Of a stretch of 54,186 bases of DNA, positions 25,876-32,446 are shown piece by piece; the first letter of the stretch is position 1, and each line of letters opens with the position of its first letter. Below the pieces are notes generated by a model, which saw nothing but the letters and a program-made list of their open reading frames with translations, did not search any database and was not told the origin of the DNA. The position numbers and the translations under genes are program-made. Source of the stretch: a virus; the IMG/VR virus record IMGVR_UViG_3300032050_000178, positions 1-54,186 of that record. The stretch is one strand, 5' to 3'.

Positions 25876-26377
25876 TTAGAGATTCAATTGAATCATAGTC
25901 TTTACCTAGAATAAAACCTTTAGGTAAAAAGTGTCTGGACTTTGATCTTATTTCTTTTGATGTATCAGGGTTATATGCCCAGTAAGTTCCTCTTACGTTT
26001 TTATTACCTACTTGGGCGTTACCAATTAGTAGTTTAGATTGCCTACTATGCTGCTTTCCTTGAAAGTTTGATTTACCTTTCATGGTCATAGATATTTTAC
26101 GTTTAGTTTCTTCACTTTGCTTTCCACCCATTTTAGCGTCTCTCATCTTCTTACGAGCTTCTTCCGTAACGATAGGCTTAGGTGGTTTAAACCATTCTTC
26201 TATGTTATAATTAGAATGTTGACGTAACAACTTATCTTTGTAAAGTTCGTAACTGCTTTTTTCTTTAAACGAATTCAATATCTCATAGCCGTAACCATAG
26301 CGTTTCTTCACGGAAGCCGTGGGGAAATCCGATATTATAATTTTTTTAACAGTATAATTGCAGTAAATATGTAACAT
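25826..26377 (-). CDS. Homing endonuclease-like protein with NUMOD3 repeats
   Basis: A roughly 183-residue basic protein on the minus strand inside a plus-strand region. The central part has SEETKRKISMTMKGKSNFQG and TEEARKKMRDAKMGG, the NUMOD3 DNA-binding repeats of phage homing endonucleases. The C-terminal AYNPDTSKEIRSKSRHFLPKGFILG also recurs in such proteins. No complete GIY-YIG or HNH catalytic domain is seen, so it may be N-terminally degenerate. The start is uncertain: ATG 26377 lacks an SD. Confidence 0.7.
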   Translation of the reverse strand: MLHIYCNYTVKKIIISDFPTASVKKRYGYGYEILNSFKEKSSYELYKDKLLRQHSNYNIEEWFKPPKPIVTEEARKKMRDAKMGGKQSEETKRKISMTMKGKSNFQGKQHSRQSKLLIGNAQVGNKNVRGTYWAYNPDTSKEIRSKSRHFLPKGFILGKDYDSIESLIIAGRATRFPKGRRSS

Positions 26378-26378
26378 G

Positions 26379-26407
26379 TTGCACGGAATAAGTTTTGCTC
26401 ATATAAT
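26379..26407 (+). promoter_or_regulatory. Host-sigma-type promoter
   Basis: TTGCAC, a 17-base spacer, then TATAAT, with SD AAGGAGA and the start codon of the next gene about 30 bases downstream. It restarts plus-strand transcription after the minus-strand endonuclease gene. Confidence 0.75.
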
Positions 26408-26436
26408 ATGTATGTTACTTGATAAGGAGATATATT

Positions 26437-26856
26437 ATGATGCCAGCTGGACGTTACTATGTAGGTGACTTGTGCTATGTTATGACTGATAAAGAGTGGG
26501 ATGAATTCTGCGCTCTTACTATCGTTGACAATGATTGTGTACATGGTGAGTTTACTTTTGCAGACGGTCGTCGTTTTGCAACGTATGGTACTAAATGGGG
26601 TGATGGTATCTATCGCTCTAACATTAACACAAAGCATTCCGTAGATGCTGGTTTGATTGGATGTATTCGTATTGATGATATTAACCCAGAAAAACTAGAT
26701 GAAGAAAATATGGAAGAACTGGGTGCCGTTATTCATTTTGATTATAGCTTTAGTACAGGTTCAAGAGATGGAGTTATCACCTTCGGTGATGTTATAATAC
26801 ATACAGATTCCGATGAGGAATACTATGACGAAGAAGAGGACTACGAATATGAGTAA
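26437..26856 (+). CDS. Hypothetical acidic protein
   Basis: About 139 residues. The N-terminus MPAGRYYVGDLCYVMTDKEW and the pattern TFADGRRFATYGTKWGDGIY suggest a beta-rich domain known from many phages. The C-terminus is very acidic (SDEEYYDEEEDYEYE). ATG 26437 is chosen because SD AAGGAGA lies 6 bases upstream. First gene behind the promoter at 26379. Function unknown. Confidence 0.75.
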   Translation: MMPAGRYYVGDLCYVMTDKEWDEFCALTIVDNDCVHGEFTFADGRRFATYGTKWGDGIYRSNINTKHSVDAGLIGCIRIDDINPEKLDEENMEELGAVIHFDYSFSTGSRDGVITFGDVIIHTDSDEEYYDEEEDYEYE

Positions 26857-27133
26857 GGTGCAGTTACAAAACAGACCTATTGTAGCATTTGATCCTACTA
26901 AAAAACTTCATCGTAAGATTTTTTACGATATGATGAAGTATCGTACCTGGGGTCGATCGCCTATTAGGTTCTGGTTAGAAGAAGATAATTATAATCTTAT
27001 CGACCAACTACAACGTAAAATGGCTAGGTATTACATGGAGAAAGAATTTGGCTCTCTAGAAAATCTAGAAGAGAAGCCATTGTCAGAAGGTGAAGTACGT
27101 ACTAGACCTAACCCTTATTGGATTGAATCTTAA
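26849..27133 (+). CDS. Hypothetical protein
   Basis: A 94-residue basic protein (MSKVQLQNRPIVAFDPTKKL start) with FYDMMKYRTWGRSPIRFWLEED and a Pro-rich tail. The start at 26849 overlaps the upstream stop by 8 bases and the stop overlaps the next start by one base, so it is part of a coupled run. No known domain. Confidence 0.65.
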   Translation: MSKVQLQNRPIVAFDPTKKLHRKIFYDMMKYRTWGRSPIRFWLEEDNYNLIDQLQRKMARYYMEKEFGSLENLEEKPLSEGEVRTRPNPYWIES

Positions 27134-27297
27134 TGCTATTGGAACAATTTATTAAAGCTATACGGGCATTCAGAAATAAACCTGCAATGCTCCGTCAAGC
27201 TATTCGTGATGCTGAATTATATCATAAAGAAGGTGAGCTTAGTTCAGCTGAGCTTACTATGTTAAAAAGACTCGCCATGGGAGGTGTAGATGGCTAA
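27133..27297 (+). CDS. Hypothetical small protein
   Basis: A 54-residue helical basic protein (MLLEQFIKAIRAFRNKPAML start) beginning in the TAATG of its neighbour and overlapping the next gene by 8 bases. Overlap at both ends supports real translation. Function unknown. Confidence 0.55.
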   Translation: MLLEQFIKAIRAFRNKPAMLRQAIRDAELYHKEGELSSAELTMLKRLAMGGVDG

Positions 27298-27430
27298 ACA
27301 AGTATCAACAGGCGTAGCTAAACATGAATCTCTAGTAAAGAGAACTAATCAGGGTGGTAAAATTAAAACATCCACTCTAAGTAAACATAAGAAAAGATGT
27401 TTTAAAAGATATAGAGGACAAGGAAGATGA
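27290..27430 (+). CDS. Hypothetical small basic protein
   Basis: A 46-residue, strongly basic peptide (Lys/Arg-rich C-terminus LSKHKKRCFKRYRGQGR). SD GGGAGG lies 8 bases before ATG 27290, and the stop overlaps the next start as ATGA. Similar tiny basic proteins are frequent in T4-like phages; nucleic-acid binding is possible. Confidence 0.55.
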   Translation: MAKQVSTGVAKHESLVKRTNQGGKIKTSTLSKHKKRCFKRYRGQGR

Positions 27431-28251
27431 AAATCGCAGTAGCATCAGATCTCCATTTAGAGTTCGGACCGATCACTCTTAAGAATAAAGAGAATGCTGA
27501 CGTATTGATTCTCTCAGGAGATATCTGTGTTGCTGCAGACATTAAACCTAAAGATGACCCATACTATAAGCAGCTAGATAGATTTGGTCGTAGTGAACAG
27601 GTGTATGAGTTCTTCGCCAATTGCTGTAAGGAGTTTAAGAACGTTCTTTACGTTATGGGTAATCATGAATACTATCATGGTGACTATGCATTTGTTGTTG
27701 ATTATTTACTTGAGCATTTAAACTACGATAATCTTCATATCCTAAACAATGATGTGTTTAAGATTGACGATCTTACTTTTATCGGTGGTTCATTATGGAC
27801 TGATATGAACAAGGAAGATCCTATTACAATTAATCAAGCTTTGGGCTACATGAATGACTATCGTCAGATTAGAAATTCAAAGCATAATGTTAATGGTAGA
27901 TTCCTTCCTCAGGATACAGTAGAAGAGCATAAAGAAATGCTTAAGCTAATTAAGGATACTTTGGCTGCTTCGAATCCAGAAGATAAGTTTGTAGTTGTTG
28001 GTCATCATGCTCCAACCAAGATGAGTACTCATCCAAGATACAAAGACGACCACTACATTAATGGCTGTTATAGTTCTGATCTAAGTGAGTTTATTTTAGA
28101 CAATCCTCAGATCAAACTTTGGACTCACGGTCATACTCATCATGTGTTTGACTATATGGTTGGTTCAACACGTATCGTTTGTAACCCTAGAGGTTATGAT
28201 GGCTACGAGGATAGAGCAGATCAATTTGTTCTAAAATATGTGGAGGTCTAA
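27427..28251 (+). CDS. Calcineurin-like metallophosphoesterase
   Basis: The 274-residue protein has the metallophosphoesterase motifs SDLHLEFG (residues 7-14), LSGDICVAAD (about 29-38), VMGNHEYYHGD (about 76-86), VVGHHAPT and THGHTHHVFD. It is unlike gp47 and closer to single-domain phosphoesterases acting on nucleotides or phospho-sugars. It overlaps its upstream neighbour by 4 bases. Confidence 0.88.
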   Translation: MKIAVASDLHLEFGPITLKNKENADVLILSGDICVAADIKPKDDPYYKQLDRFGRSEQVYEFFANCCKEFKNVLYVMGNHEYYHGDYAFVVDYLLEHLNYDNLHILNNDVFKIDDLTFIGGSLWTDMNKEDPITINQALGYMNDYRQIRNSKHNVNGRFLPQDTVEEHKEMLKLIKDTLAASNPEDKFVVVGHHAPTKMSTHPRYKDDHYINGCYSSDLSEFILDNPQIKLWTHGHTHHVFDYMVGSTRIVCNPRGYDGYEDRADQFVLKYVEV

Positions 28252-28464
28252 ATGGGCTGGGCTAGTGGATCAGATGTAGCATATCAAATGATTAAGTCTT
28301 TAAAGAAAAATGTTAAAGACGATAAGACTAGAGAAAAAGTTTATTCGGACTTAATTACAGTTTTAGAAGATCATGATTGTGATACGTTATGTGAGTGTAT
28401 GGAGGAAGATCCAGTGTTTGATAAGGTTCTTCTCTCCATACACCCAGACTGGGATGAAGATTAA
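28252..28464 (+). CDS. Hypothetical acidic protein
   Basis: A 70-residue protein directly after the phosphoesterase (SD GGAGG 6-10 bases before ATG). DHDCDTLCECMEEDPVFDKVL shows a Cys/Asp/Glu-rich centre. Similar short proteins occur in several phages. The stop overlaps the stop of the convergent minus-strand gene by 4 bases. Confidence 0.65.
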   Translation: MGWASGSDVAYQMIKSLKKNVKDDKTREKVYSDLITVLEDHDCDTLCECMEEDPVFDKVLLSIHPDWDED

Positions 28465-28931
28465 TCTAGCTTAGGTGTGATTAATCTTTTTCCTTCTAAA
28501 GAACTACCCATGGTCGGCGTACTACCCATAGTAGGTGCCGGTGATGGACTAGAATCCATAGACATAGGAGGAGCATCTAAAGTAGGCTCGCTTCTGGTAA
28601 AGCTGGGAGTTGAAGGAGGTGCTGGGGGAGGAGTGTATGGCTTGTTAGCTGCATCAATAGCTTTAGCTCTTAACTCTTTATCATCTCCAGCAAGCATAAT
28701 ACCTGATAGAGTACCAGTCAGGAATGTCGCTACAGGAATTATAAGCTCAAAGAATTTATTATCAACCGGTGACATTCCATTCATTGGCTGAGTAACAAAA
28801 ATAAGGCTATACAGAACTACAAATACAATTCCGAATAGTGTTAGACCAAGAATAATACCAATAAAGAACTTCAGTCTTGCATTCAATTCTTCGGTAGTAT
28901 ATTTTTCTTCTGACCATAGCTGTTTAATCAT
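28461..28931 (-). CDS. Two-helix membrane protein with Pro/Ser-rich tail
   Basis: A 156-residue protein with two transmembrane segments (about residues 21-45 and 62-82) and a disordered C-terminus full of Pro, Ser and Met (PYTPPPAPPSTPSF, SPSPAPTMGSTPTMG). It is the last gene of a minus-strand trio with a lipoprotein and a second membrane protein. A role in lysis or envelope modification is plausible but not shown. Confidence 0.7.
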   Translation of the reverse strand: MIKQLWSEEKYTTEELNARLKFFIGIILGLTLFGIVFVVLYSLIFVTQPMNGMSPVDNKFFELIIPVATFLTGTLSGIMLAGDDKELRAKAIDAANKPYTPPPAPPSTPSFTRSEPTLDAPPMSMDSSPSPAPTMGSTPTMGSSLEGKRLITPKLD

Positions 28932-29182
28932 TTACATTCTCCTTTTTTTACTGCTCCACATTGTGAAGGTTGCATGCTTGGTGTTGTGTGATTGGATGAA
29001 CTAACAACCTTTTCTTTTTCATAAGGTGTTAAATCTTCTGGACATGTTCCATTAGCACTGCAAATAGGTTTCTTGCAGTAGGATTCTTTCCAATTATTAG
29101 GGTCTTGACAAGGGTAACGATATCTTTCTTCACACCCAGATAAGAGTAGGAAAATAGGAACTAGTAACAATAGTTTCTTCAT
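28928..29182 (-). CDS. Small Cys-rich lipoprotein
   Basis: An 84-residue protein with a signal peptide and lipobox LLLSGC, so a lipidated Cys17. The mature part has an even set of cysteines (YPCQDPNNWKESYCKKPIC, GTCPEDL) likely forming disulfides in the periplasm. Similar proteins are common in T4-like aquatic phages. Rz1-type spanin function is possible because of its membrane-protein neighbours but lacks direct support. Confidence 0.75.
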   Translation of the reverse strand: MKKLLLLVPIFLLLSGCEERYRYPCQDPNNWKESYCKKPICSANGTCPEDLTPYEKEKVVSSSNHTTPSMQPSQCGAVKKGECK

Positions 29183-29410
29183 TTACTCTCCATTCTGTTT
29201 TTTGGTAAATTTTTCTGATGCTGTGAATCCTAATCCGCCAATAACTATATACATCATGGCTTCATAGGTTTGAGGGCTTACTTTTAAATTAAAGAACAAT
29301 TCAGTAACAAATCCTATAGCAACTAAAAGAAAAGCAAGAAACGTAATAGTCCTCTTACTACTAGGGTAATTTTCACCTTCTGCAGTTAAAACTCGTAACA
29401 AAATACCCAT
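29183..29410 (-). CDS. Two-TM membrane protein, holin candidate
   Basis: A 75-residue protein with two hydrophobic spans (about residues 21-40 and 47-64), a short polar turn between and a charged Lys-rich tail (SEKFTKKQNGE), the size and topology of small holins. First gene of the minus-strand trio; SD AAGGAGA precedes its start and a late box variant lies upstream (29439-29446). Holin function is inferred. Confidence 0.6.
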   Translation of the reverse strand: MGILLRVLTAEGENYPSSKRTITFLAFLLVAIGFVTELFFNLKVSPQTYEAMMYIVIGGLGFTASEKFTKKQNGE

Positions 29411-29438
29411 TTTTATCTCCTTTTCTTATGTTTTCGTA

Positions 29439-29446
29439 TATTTATC
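29439..29446 (-). promoter_or_regulatory. Variant late promoter box GATAAATA (minus strand)
   Basis: Read on the minus strand, GATAAATA lies about 29 bases before the first gene of the membrane/lipoprotein cluster. The same spacing and variant are seen before 8251. It suggests late expression, as expected for lysis genes. Confidence 0.5.
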
Positions 29447-29458
29447 GTAACGAAACAG

Positions 29459-29487
29459 TTGATTTACGATATAATACTATATACAAT
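29459..29487 (+). promoter_or_regulatory. Host-sigma-type early promoter
   Basis: TTGATT, 17 bases, TACAAT, followed by SD AAGGAG and a start at 29510. It shares the ACAGTTGA context with other early promoters here and is divergent from the minus-strand late box at 29439. Confidence 0.65.
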
Positions 29488-29509
29488 AAGAGAACATTAA
29501 GGAGTCAAT

Positions 29510-29845
29510 ATGATACTAGTTCGCGAAACTACTGAATGGAGTGATAATACTCCTAATCATTACTATCTCTTATCTAACGATAAAATGAAGATGTTTGCTT
29601 ATATGTCCGATTGCGGTATAAGTAAAGAGTTCAAGAATCCTATAGACTTCTTTCCAAAAGGTAGAAAGTTTGATGTGGTAGAAAAATATGCTGATCAGGA
29701 TAAAGGTATAGCTGTAACTGGTTCTAAAGGTGACGTTTATTATGTAACGTCAGTAAATGGAGAGTACAAATGTACCTGTGTTGGTTTTAAGTATCACGGT
29801 ACATGTAAGCATATAGAAAAAGTAGTAAATGATTTGGTAAATTAA
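29510..29845 (+). CDS. Small protein with SWIM-type zinc motif
   Basis: A 111-residue protein whose C-terminus YKCTCVGFKYHGTCKHIEKV gives CxCx(8)CxH, the SWIM zinc-finger pattern used for DNA or protein contact. The rest (GSKGDVYYVTSVNGEYKC) forms the strand before it. SD AAGGAG is 7 bases upstream. A DNA-binding early regulator is plausible. Confidence 0.75.
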   Translation: MILVRETTEWSDNTPNHYYLLSNDKMKMFAYMSDCGISKEFKNPIDFFPKGRKFDVVEKYADQDKGIAVTGSKGDVYYVTSVNGEYKCTCVGFKYHGTCKHIEKVVNDLVN

Positions 29846-29847
29846 TA

Positions 29848-29876
29848 TTGTTTTTTGGATCCTGTGTATCTATAAT
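29848..29876 (+). promoter_or_regulatory. Host-sigma-type promoter
   Basis: TTGTTT, 17 bases, TATAAT in the gap between two small genes, with SD TAGGAG and ATG 29905 downstream. The -35 is weaker than in neighbouring promoters. Confidence 0.55.
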
Positions 29877-29904
29877 ATCGGGGTTCTTTTTATTAGGAGT
29901 TGAC

Positions 29905-30174
29905 ATGAAATCGATTAAGAAAATTACTGTATTTTATACTGATGGTACGTTTGAAGATATTGAAAAAACTCAAACGTTTGATATAAGTAAAATTAATACA
30001 GCCCCCGTTGTAAATACAAACCCTTGGTGGAATAATAATCCTACCAGCTATACATACACAGCATCATCTCCAGCTGCCGGGCTTAATATTGCCCCTGTAG
30101 CATCTCTTACTACAGCTCAAATCAGTACTATTTCAGGAGGGTCATTGTATGACGGTTGGAAACCCCAAGCCTAG
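29905..30174 (+). CDS. Hypothetical protein, Asn/Thr/Ala-rich
   Basis: An 89-residue protein. A short beta-like N-terminus (KKITVFYTDGTFEDIEKTQTF) is followed by a low-complexity Pro/Asn/Trp/Ala region (NTNPWWNNNPTSYTYTASSP). The start at 29905 has SD TAGGAG. Function unknown; the tail resembles disordered virion or adaptor segments. Confidence 0.6.
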   Translation: MKSIKKITVFYTDGTFEDIEKTQTFDISKINTAPVVNTNPWWNNNPTSYTYTASSPAAGLNIAPVASLTTAQISTISGGSLYDGWKPQA

Positions 30175-30223
30175 TCTATGGCGTAAGCGTAAAATTCAAG
30201 AACAGGTTAAAAAAAGCAAATAA
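30149..30223 (+). CDS. Tiny basic peptide
   Basis: A 24-residue basic peptide (MTVGNPKPSLWRKRKIQEQV start) overlapping the previous gene's end by 26 bases, with SD CAGGAGGG 8-15 bases upstream. Basic peptides of this type recur in phages. Small size makes it uncertain. Confidence 0.4.
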   Translation: MTVGNPKPSLWRKRKIQEQVKKSK

Positions 30224-30225
30224 AT

Positions 30226-30381
30226 ATGGAAAAAGATACATACTTTATTATCGGGGTTGTTGTTATTATTTTAGCTTTTTTGATAACTCTCGGTTATGCT
30301 GAGAATGCAAAGCTAGAATGTAGACAATATGCTATTCAACAAGGTCTTTCAGCATCGGATGTTCAAGCTATCTGCAAATGA
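30226..30381 (+). CDS. Small single-TM protein
   Basis: A 51-residue protein with one hydrophobic segment (residues 7-25, FIIGVVVIILAFLITLGYA) and a polar tail with two Cys. It overlaps the next start as ATGA. Function unknown. Confidence 0.5.
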   Translation: MEKDTYFIIGVVVIILAFLITLGYAENAKLECRQYAIQQGLSASDVQAICK

Positions 30382-30542
30382 AACATTGTTGTAACGACGA
30401 ATGTATTAATTCGAGAGATTGTGAAGAGCGAGCAAAGAGGAGATGGTCTAAACAACCATCTCTCTTTGTCATGTTTATTACTAACCCATTAGTTATTTTT
30501 GGTATAGGTTTCTTGCTTGGGTTTGTTTTTGGAGTAATATAA
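30378..30542 (+). CDS. Small Cys-rich membrane protein
   Basis: A 54-residue protein. The N-terminal half has CC, C and C residues (MKHCCNDECINSRDCEERAK) and the C-terminal half is one transmembrane helix (VMFITNPLVIFGIGFLLGFV). ATGA and TAATG junctions join it to both neighbours. Confidence 0.5.
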   Translation: MKHCCNDECINSRDCEERAKRRWSKQPSLFVMFITNPLVIFGIGFLLGFVFGVI

Positions 30543-30715
30543 TGGTTGCAGAAATACCATACATGATAGTTTGGGGATTTTTCTCTGCTATGGGATGGAT
30601 GACAGCTAACTGGACTGTAGAAAAAATTGCTCCAGATAAACCTCCTATTGAGAAAAAAGTAGAAGATAACAAAATAGAAGAGAAGAAAGTGATAGAACAA
30701 AAAAATGACCCGTAA
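30542..30715 (+). CDS. Small membrane-anchored charged protein
   Basis: A 57-residue protein with a hydrophobic N-terminus (PYMIVWGFFSAMGWMTANW) and a Lys/Glu-rich C-terminal helix. It overlaps the next gene by 11 bases. Function unknown. Confidence 0.5.
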   Translation: MVAEIPYMIVWGFFSAMGWMTANWTVEKIAPDKPPIEKKVEDNKIEEKKVIEQKNDP

Positions 30716-31346
30716 GACTATTGCTATATTTGTACAACACCCAAAGTGCTCTGTACAATCTTGCAATGGTTTAATAAAAGCGCTAACTCCTCATTATGAC
30801 TTTAAAATATTTTCTAAGCATGAAATTGAAGATGATTTTTTTGATGGTGTTGATGTAGTAGCTTTTCCGGGAGGAGTAGGTGACTCCGACAACTTTGATC
30901 ATTTATTTAAGTTTCATTCTAATCCTGTACGTAATTTTCTTAATGCAGGGGGCAAATACCTGGGCATATGCATGGGCGCATATTGGGCTGGCCATCATTA
31001 TCTCAATATCCTTGACGGTGTTACTTGCGAGCAGTACATTAAGCGGCCTAACTCAGGAATTCGTAGATACTATTCTAAAGCCATTCCTGTAACATGGAAC
31101 GGGGCTCATCATCATGCTTTCTTCTATGACGGACCAGCATTCGTTGGAGACGAGAGTAAATTTAAAACTATAGCTCGTTATAGTAATGGTGATCCAATGG
31201 CAATCATTCAAGGTAACATAGGTTTGATTGGTTGTCATCTGGAAAGTGAACGATATTGGTACGATAAAAAGTATCTAGAACCATATTATCATCAAGGCGT
31301 ACACCATAAACTATTAAGAAACTTTGTTGATTGGTTAGTTGCCTAG
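30705..31346 (+). CDS. Class I glutamine amidotransferase-like (BPL_N-type) protein
   Basis: The 213-residue protein has the flavodoxin-like GATase I layout of the biotin-protein-ligase N-terminal family: VVAFPGGVGDSDNFD near residues 51-65 and the nucleophile elbow GKYLGICMGAYWAG near 84-97 with a Cys, then GLIGCHLESERYWYD with a candidate His/Glu. It lacks a ligase domain. A hydrolase or amidotransferase role is possible; the substrate is unknown. Confidence 0.7.
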   Translation: MTRKTIAIFVQHPKCSVQSCNGLIKALTPHYDFKIFSKHEIEDDFFDGVDVVAFPGGVGDSDNFDHLFKFHSNPVRNFLNAGGKYLGICMGAYWAGHHYLNILDGVTCEQYIKRPNSGIRRYYSKAIPVTWNGAHHHAFFYDGPAFVGDESKFKTIARYSNGDPMAIIQGNIGLIGCHLESERYWYDKKYLEPYYHQGVHHKLLRNFVDWLVA

Positions 31347-31371
31347 CAAATATTTAAAATCGATGAATAGC

Positions 31372-31402
31372 TAGATAATATAGCCAATGTTGGCTTTATC
31401 TA
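31372..31402 (+). promoter_or_regulatory. Leader stem-loop before pstS
   Basis: TAGATAA (31372-31378) pairs with TTATCTA (31396-31402) and AGCCA (31382-31386) with TGGCT (31391-31395), giving 12 pairs with a 3-base bulge and loop ATGT. The last base is the first A of the SD AGGAG. An upstream CTAGC (31343-31347) could instead pair with GCTAG (31370-31374), disrupting the stem base. Two mutually exclusive folds suggest possible translational control. Confidence 0.5.
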
Positions 31403-31411
31403 GGAGTTATT

Positions 31412-32437
31412 ATGAAAAAAATTATTTTAGCATTGTTGTTTCTTTTAGCTGGTCCTGCTTTTGCTGCGGAATTTACTGGAGCAGGAGCTACATTTCCATA
31501 TCCAATCTACGCTAAATGGGCAGAGGCTTATAAAGCCCAGACTGGTATCGGTCTCAATTATCAATCTATAGGTTCAGGCGGCGGTATTCGTCAAATCAAA
31601 GCTAAGACAGTAGACTTTGGTGCTAGTGATATGCCGTTAAAGCCAGAGGAATTAGAAAAAGAGGGTCTAGTACAATTTCCTGCTATTATCGGAGGTGTAG
31701 TACCTGTTTATAATCTAGAAGGAATAGAAGCAGGTAAACTAAAATTAACCCCAGAATTAATTGCTAACATTCATTTAGGTAAAATTACCAAATGGAATGA
31801 TAAAGCTATTTCAGATTTAAATCCAGGTTTAACTCTTCCTGCTCTTAACATTACAGTCATACATCGCGCGGATGGTTCAGGTACTACTTTTATTTGGACA
31901 AATTTCTTAGGCAAAGCTAATGCTGAGTTTGCTAAAGTGGTAGGTGAAGGTACAGCTGTTAAATGGCCTACAGGGGTCGGTGGTAAAGGTAATGAAGGTG
32001 TAGCCGCTCAAGTACAAAGACTAAAAGGTGCTTTTGGTTACGTAGAATACGCATATGCTAAGCGTAATAAGATTCCTTTTGCAGCTGTAAAGAACCGCGA
32101 TGGTAACTTTGTATTACCAGACGACACTACATTTAAAGCTGCAGCAGCTAATGCTGATTGGAAAAACGCTCCTGGTATGTATCTACTCTTAACCTGGCAA
32201 ACAGGTAAAGATGCATGGCCAGCTACAGGTGCTAGTTTTATTTTAATGCATAAACAACAAGCTGATGCATTGACAGGTCGTGCTGTATTAAAGTTCTTTG
32301 ACTGGAGCTATAAAAACGGAAGCAAGATGTCTGAAGAGTTGGAGTACGTACACATGCCTGCTGATGTAATTAAGTTAGTACAAGAAAATTGGAAGCGTGA
32401 CTTTAAAGGTCCCGACAGTAATCCTATTTGGAAATAA
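31412..32437 (+). CDS. pstS: Periplasmic phosphate-binding protein PstS
   Basis: The 341-residue protein has a signal peptide (MKKIILALLFLLAGPAFA, cleavage before AEF). The mature part is full length for the ABC-transporter phosphate-binding protein: TGAGATFPYPIYAKWAEAY, SIGSGGGIRQIKAKTVDFGASDMPL, HRADGSGTTFIWTNFL and FGYVEYAYA carry the phosphate-contact residues. It would bind phosphate for the host PstCAB transporter. The pattern is closest to the gamma/beta-proteobacterial type. It is followed after 9 bases by a porin gene. Confidence 0.95.
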   Translation: MKKIILALLFLLAGPAFAAEFTGAGATFPYPIYAKWAEAYKAQTGIGLNYQSIGSGGGIRQIKAKTVDFGASDMPLKPEELEKEGLVQFPAIIGGVVPVYNLEGIEAGKLKLTPELIANIHLGKITKWNDKAISDLNPGLTLPALNITVIHRADGSGTTFIWTNFLGKANAEFAKVVGEGTAVKWPTGVGGKGNEGVAAQVQRLKGAFGYVEYAYAKRNKIPFAAVKNRDGNFVLPDDTTFKAAAANADWKNAPGMYLLLTWQTGKDAWPATGASFILMHKQQADALTGRAVLKFFDWSYKNGSKMSEELEYVHMPADVIKLVQENWKRDFKGPDSNPIWK

Positions 32438-32446
32438 GGGTAAATC

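Noticed and set aside
30368-30766. 132-residue minus-strand frame over the small membrane genes
   Set aside because: Antisense to three overlapping coupled genes that each have start/stop junctions; composition (Phe/His/Tyr-rich) is that of a shadow frame.
31340-31380. Pho box upstream of pstS
   Set aside because: No pair of CTGTCAT-like half sites with the required spacing was found.
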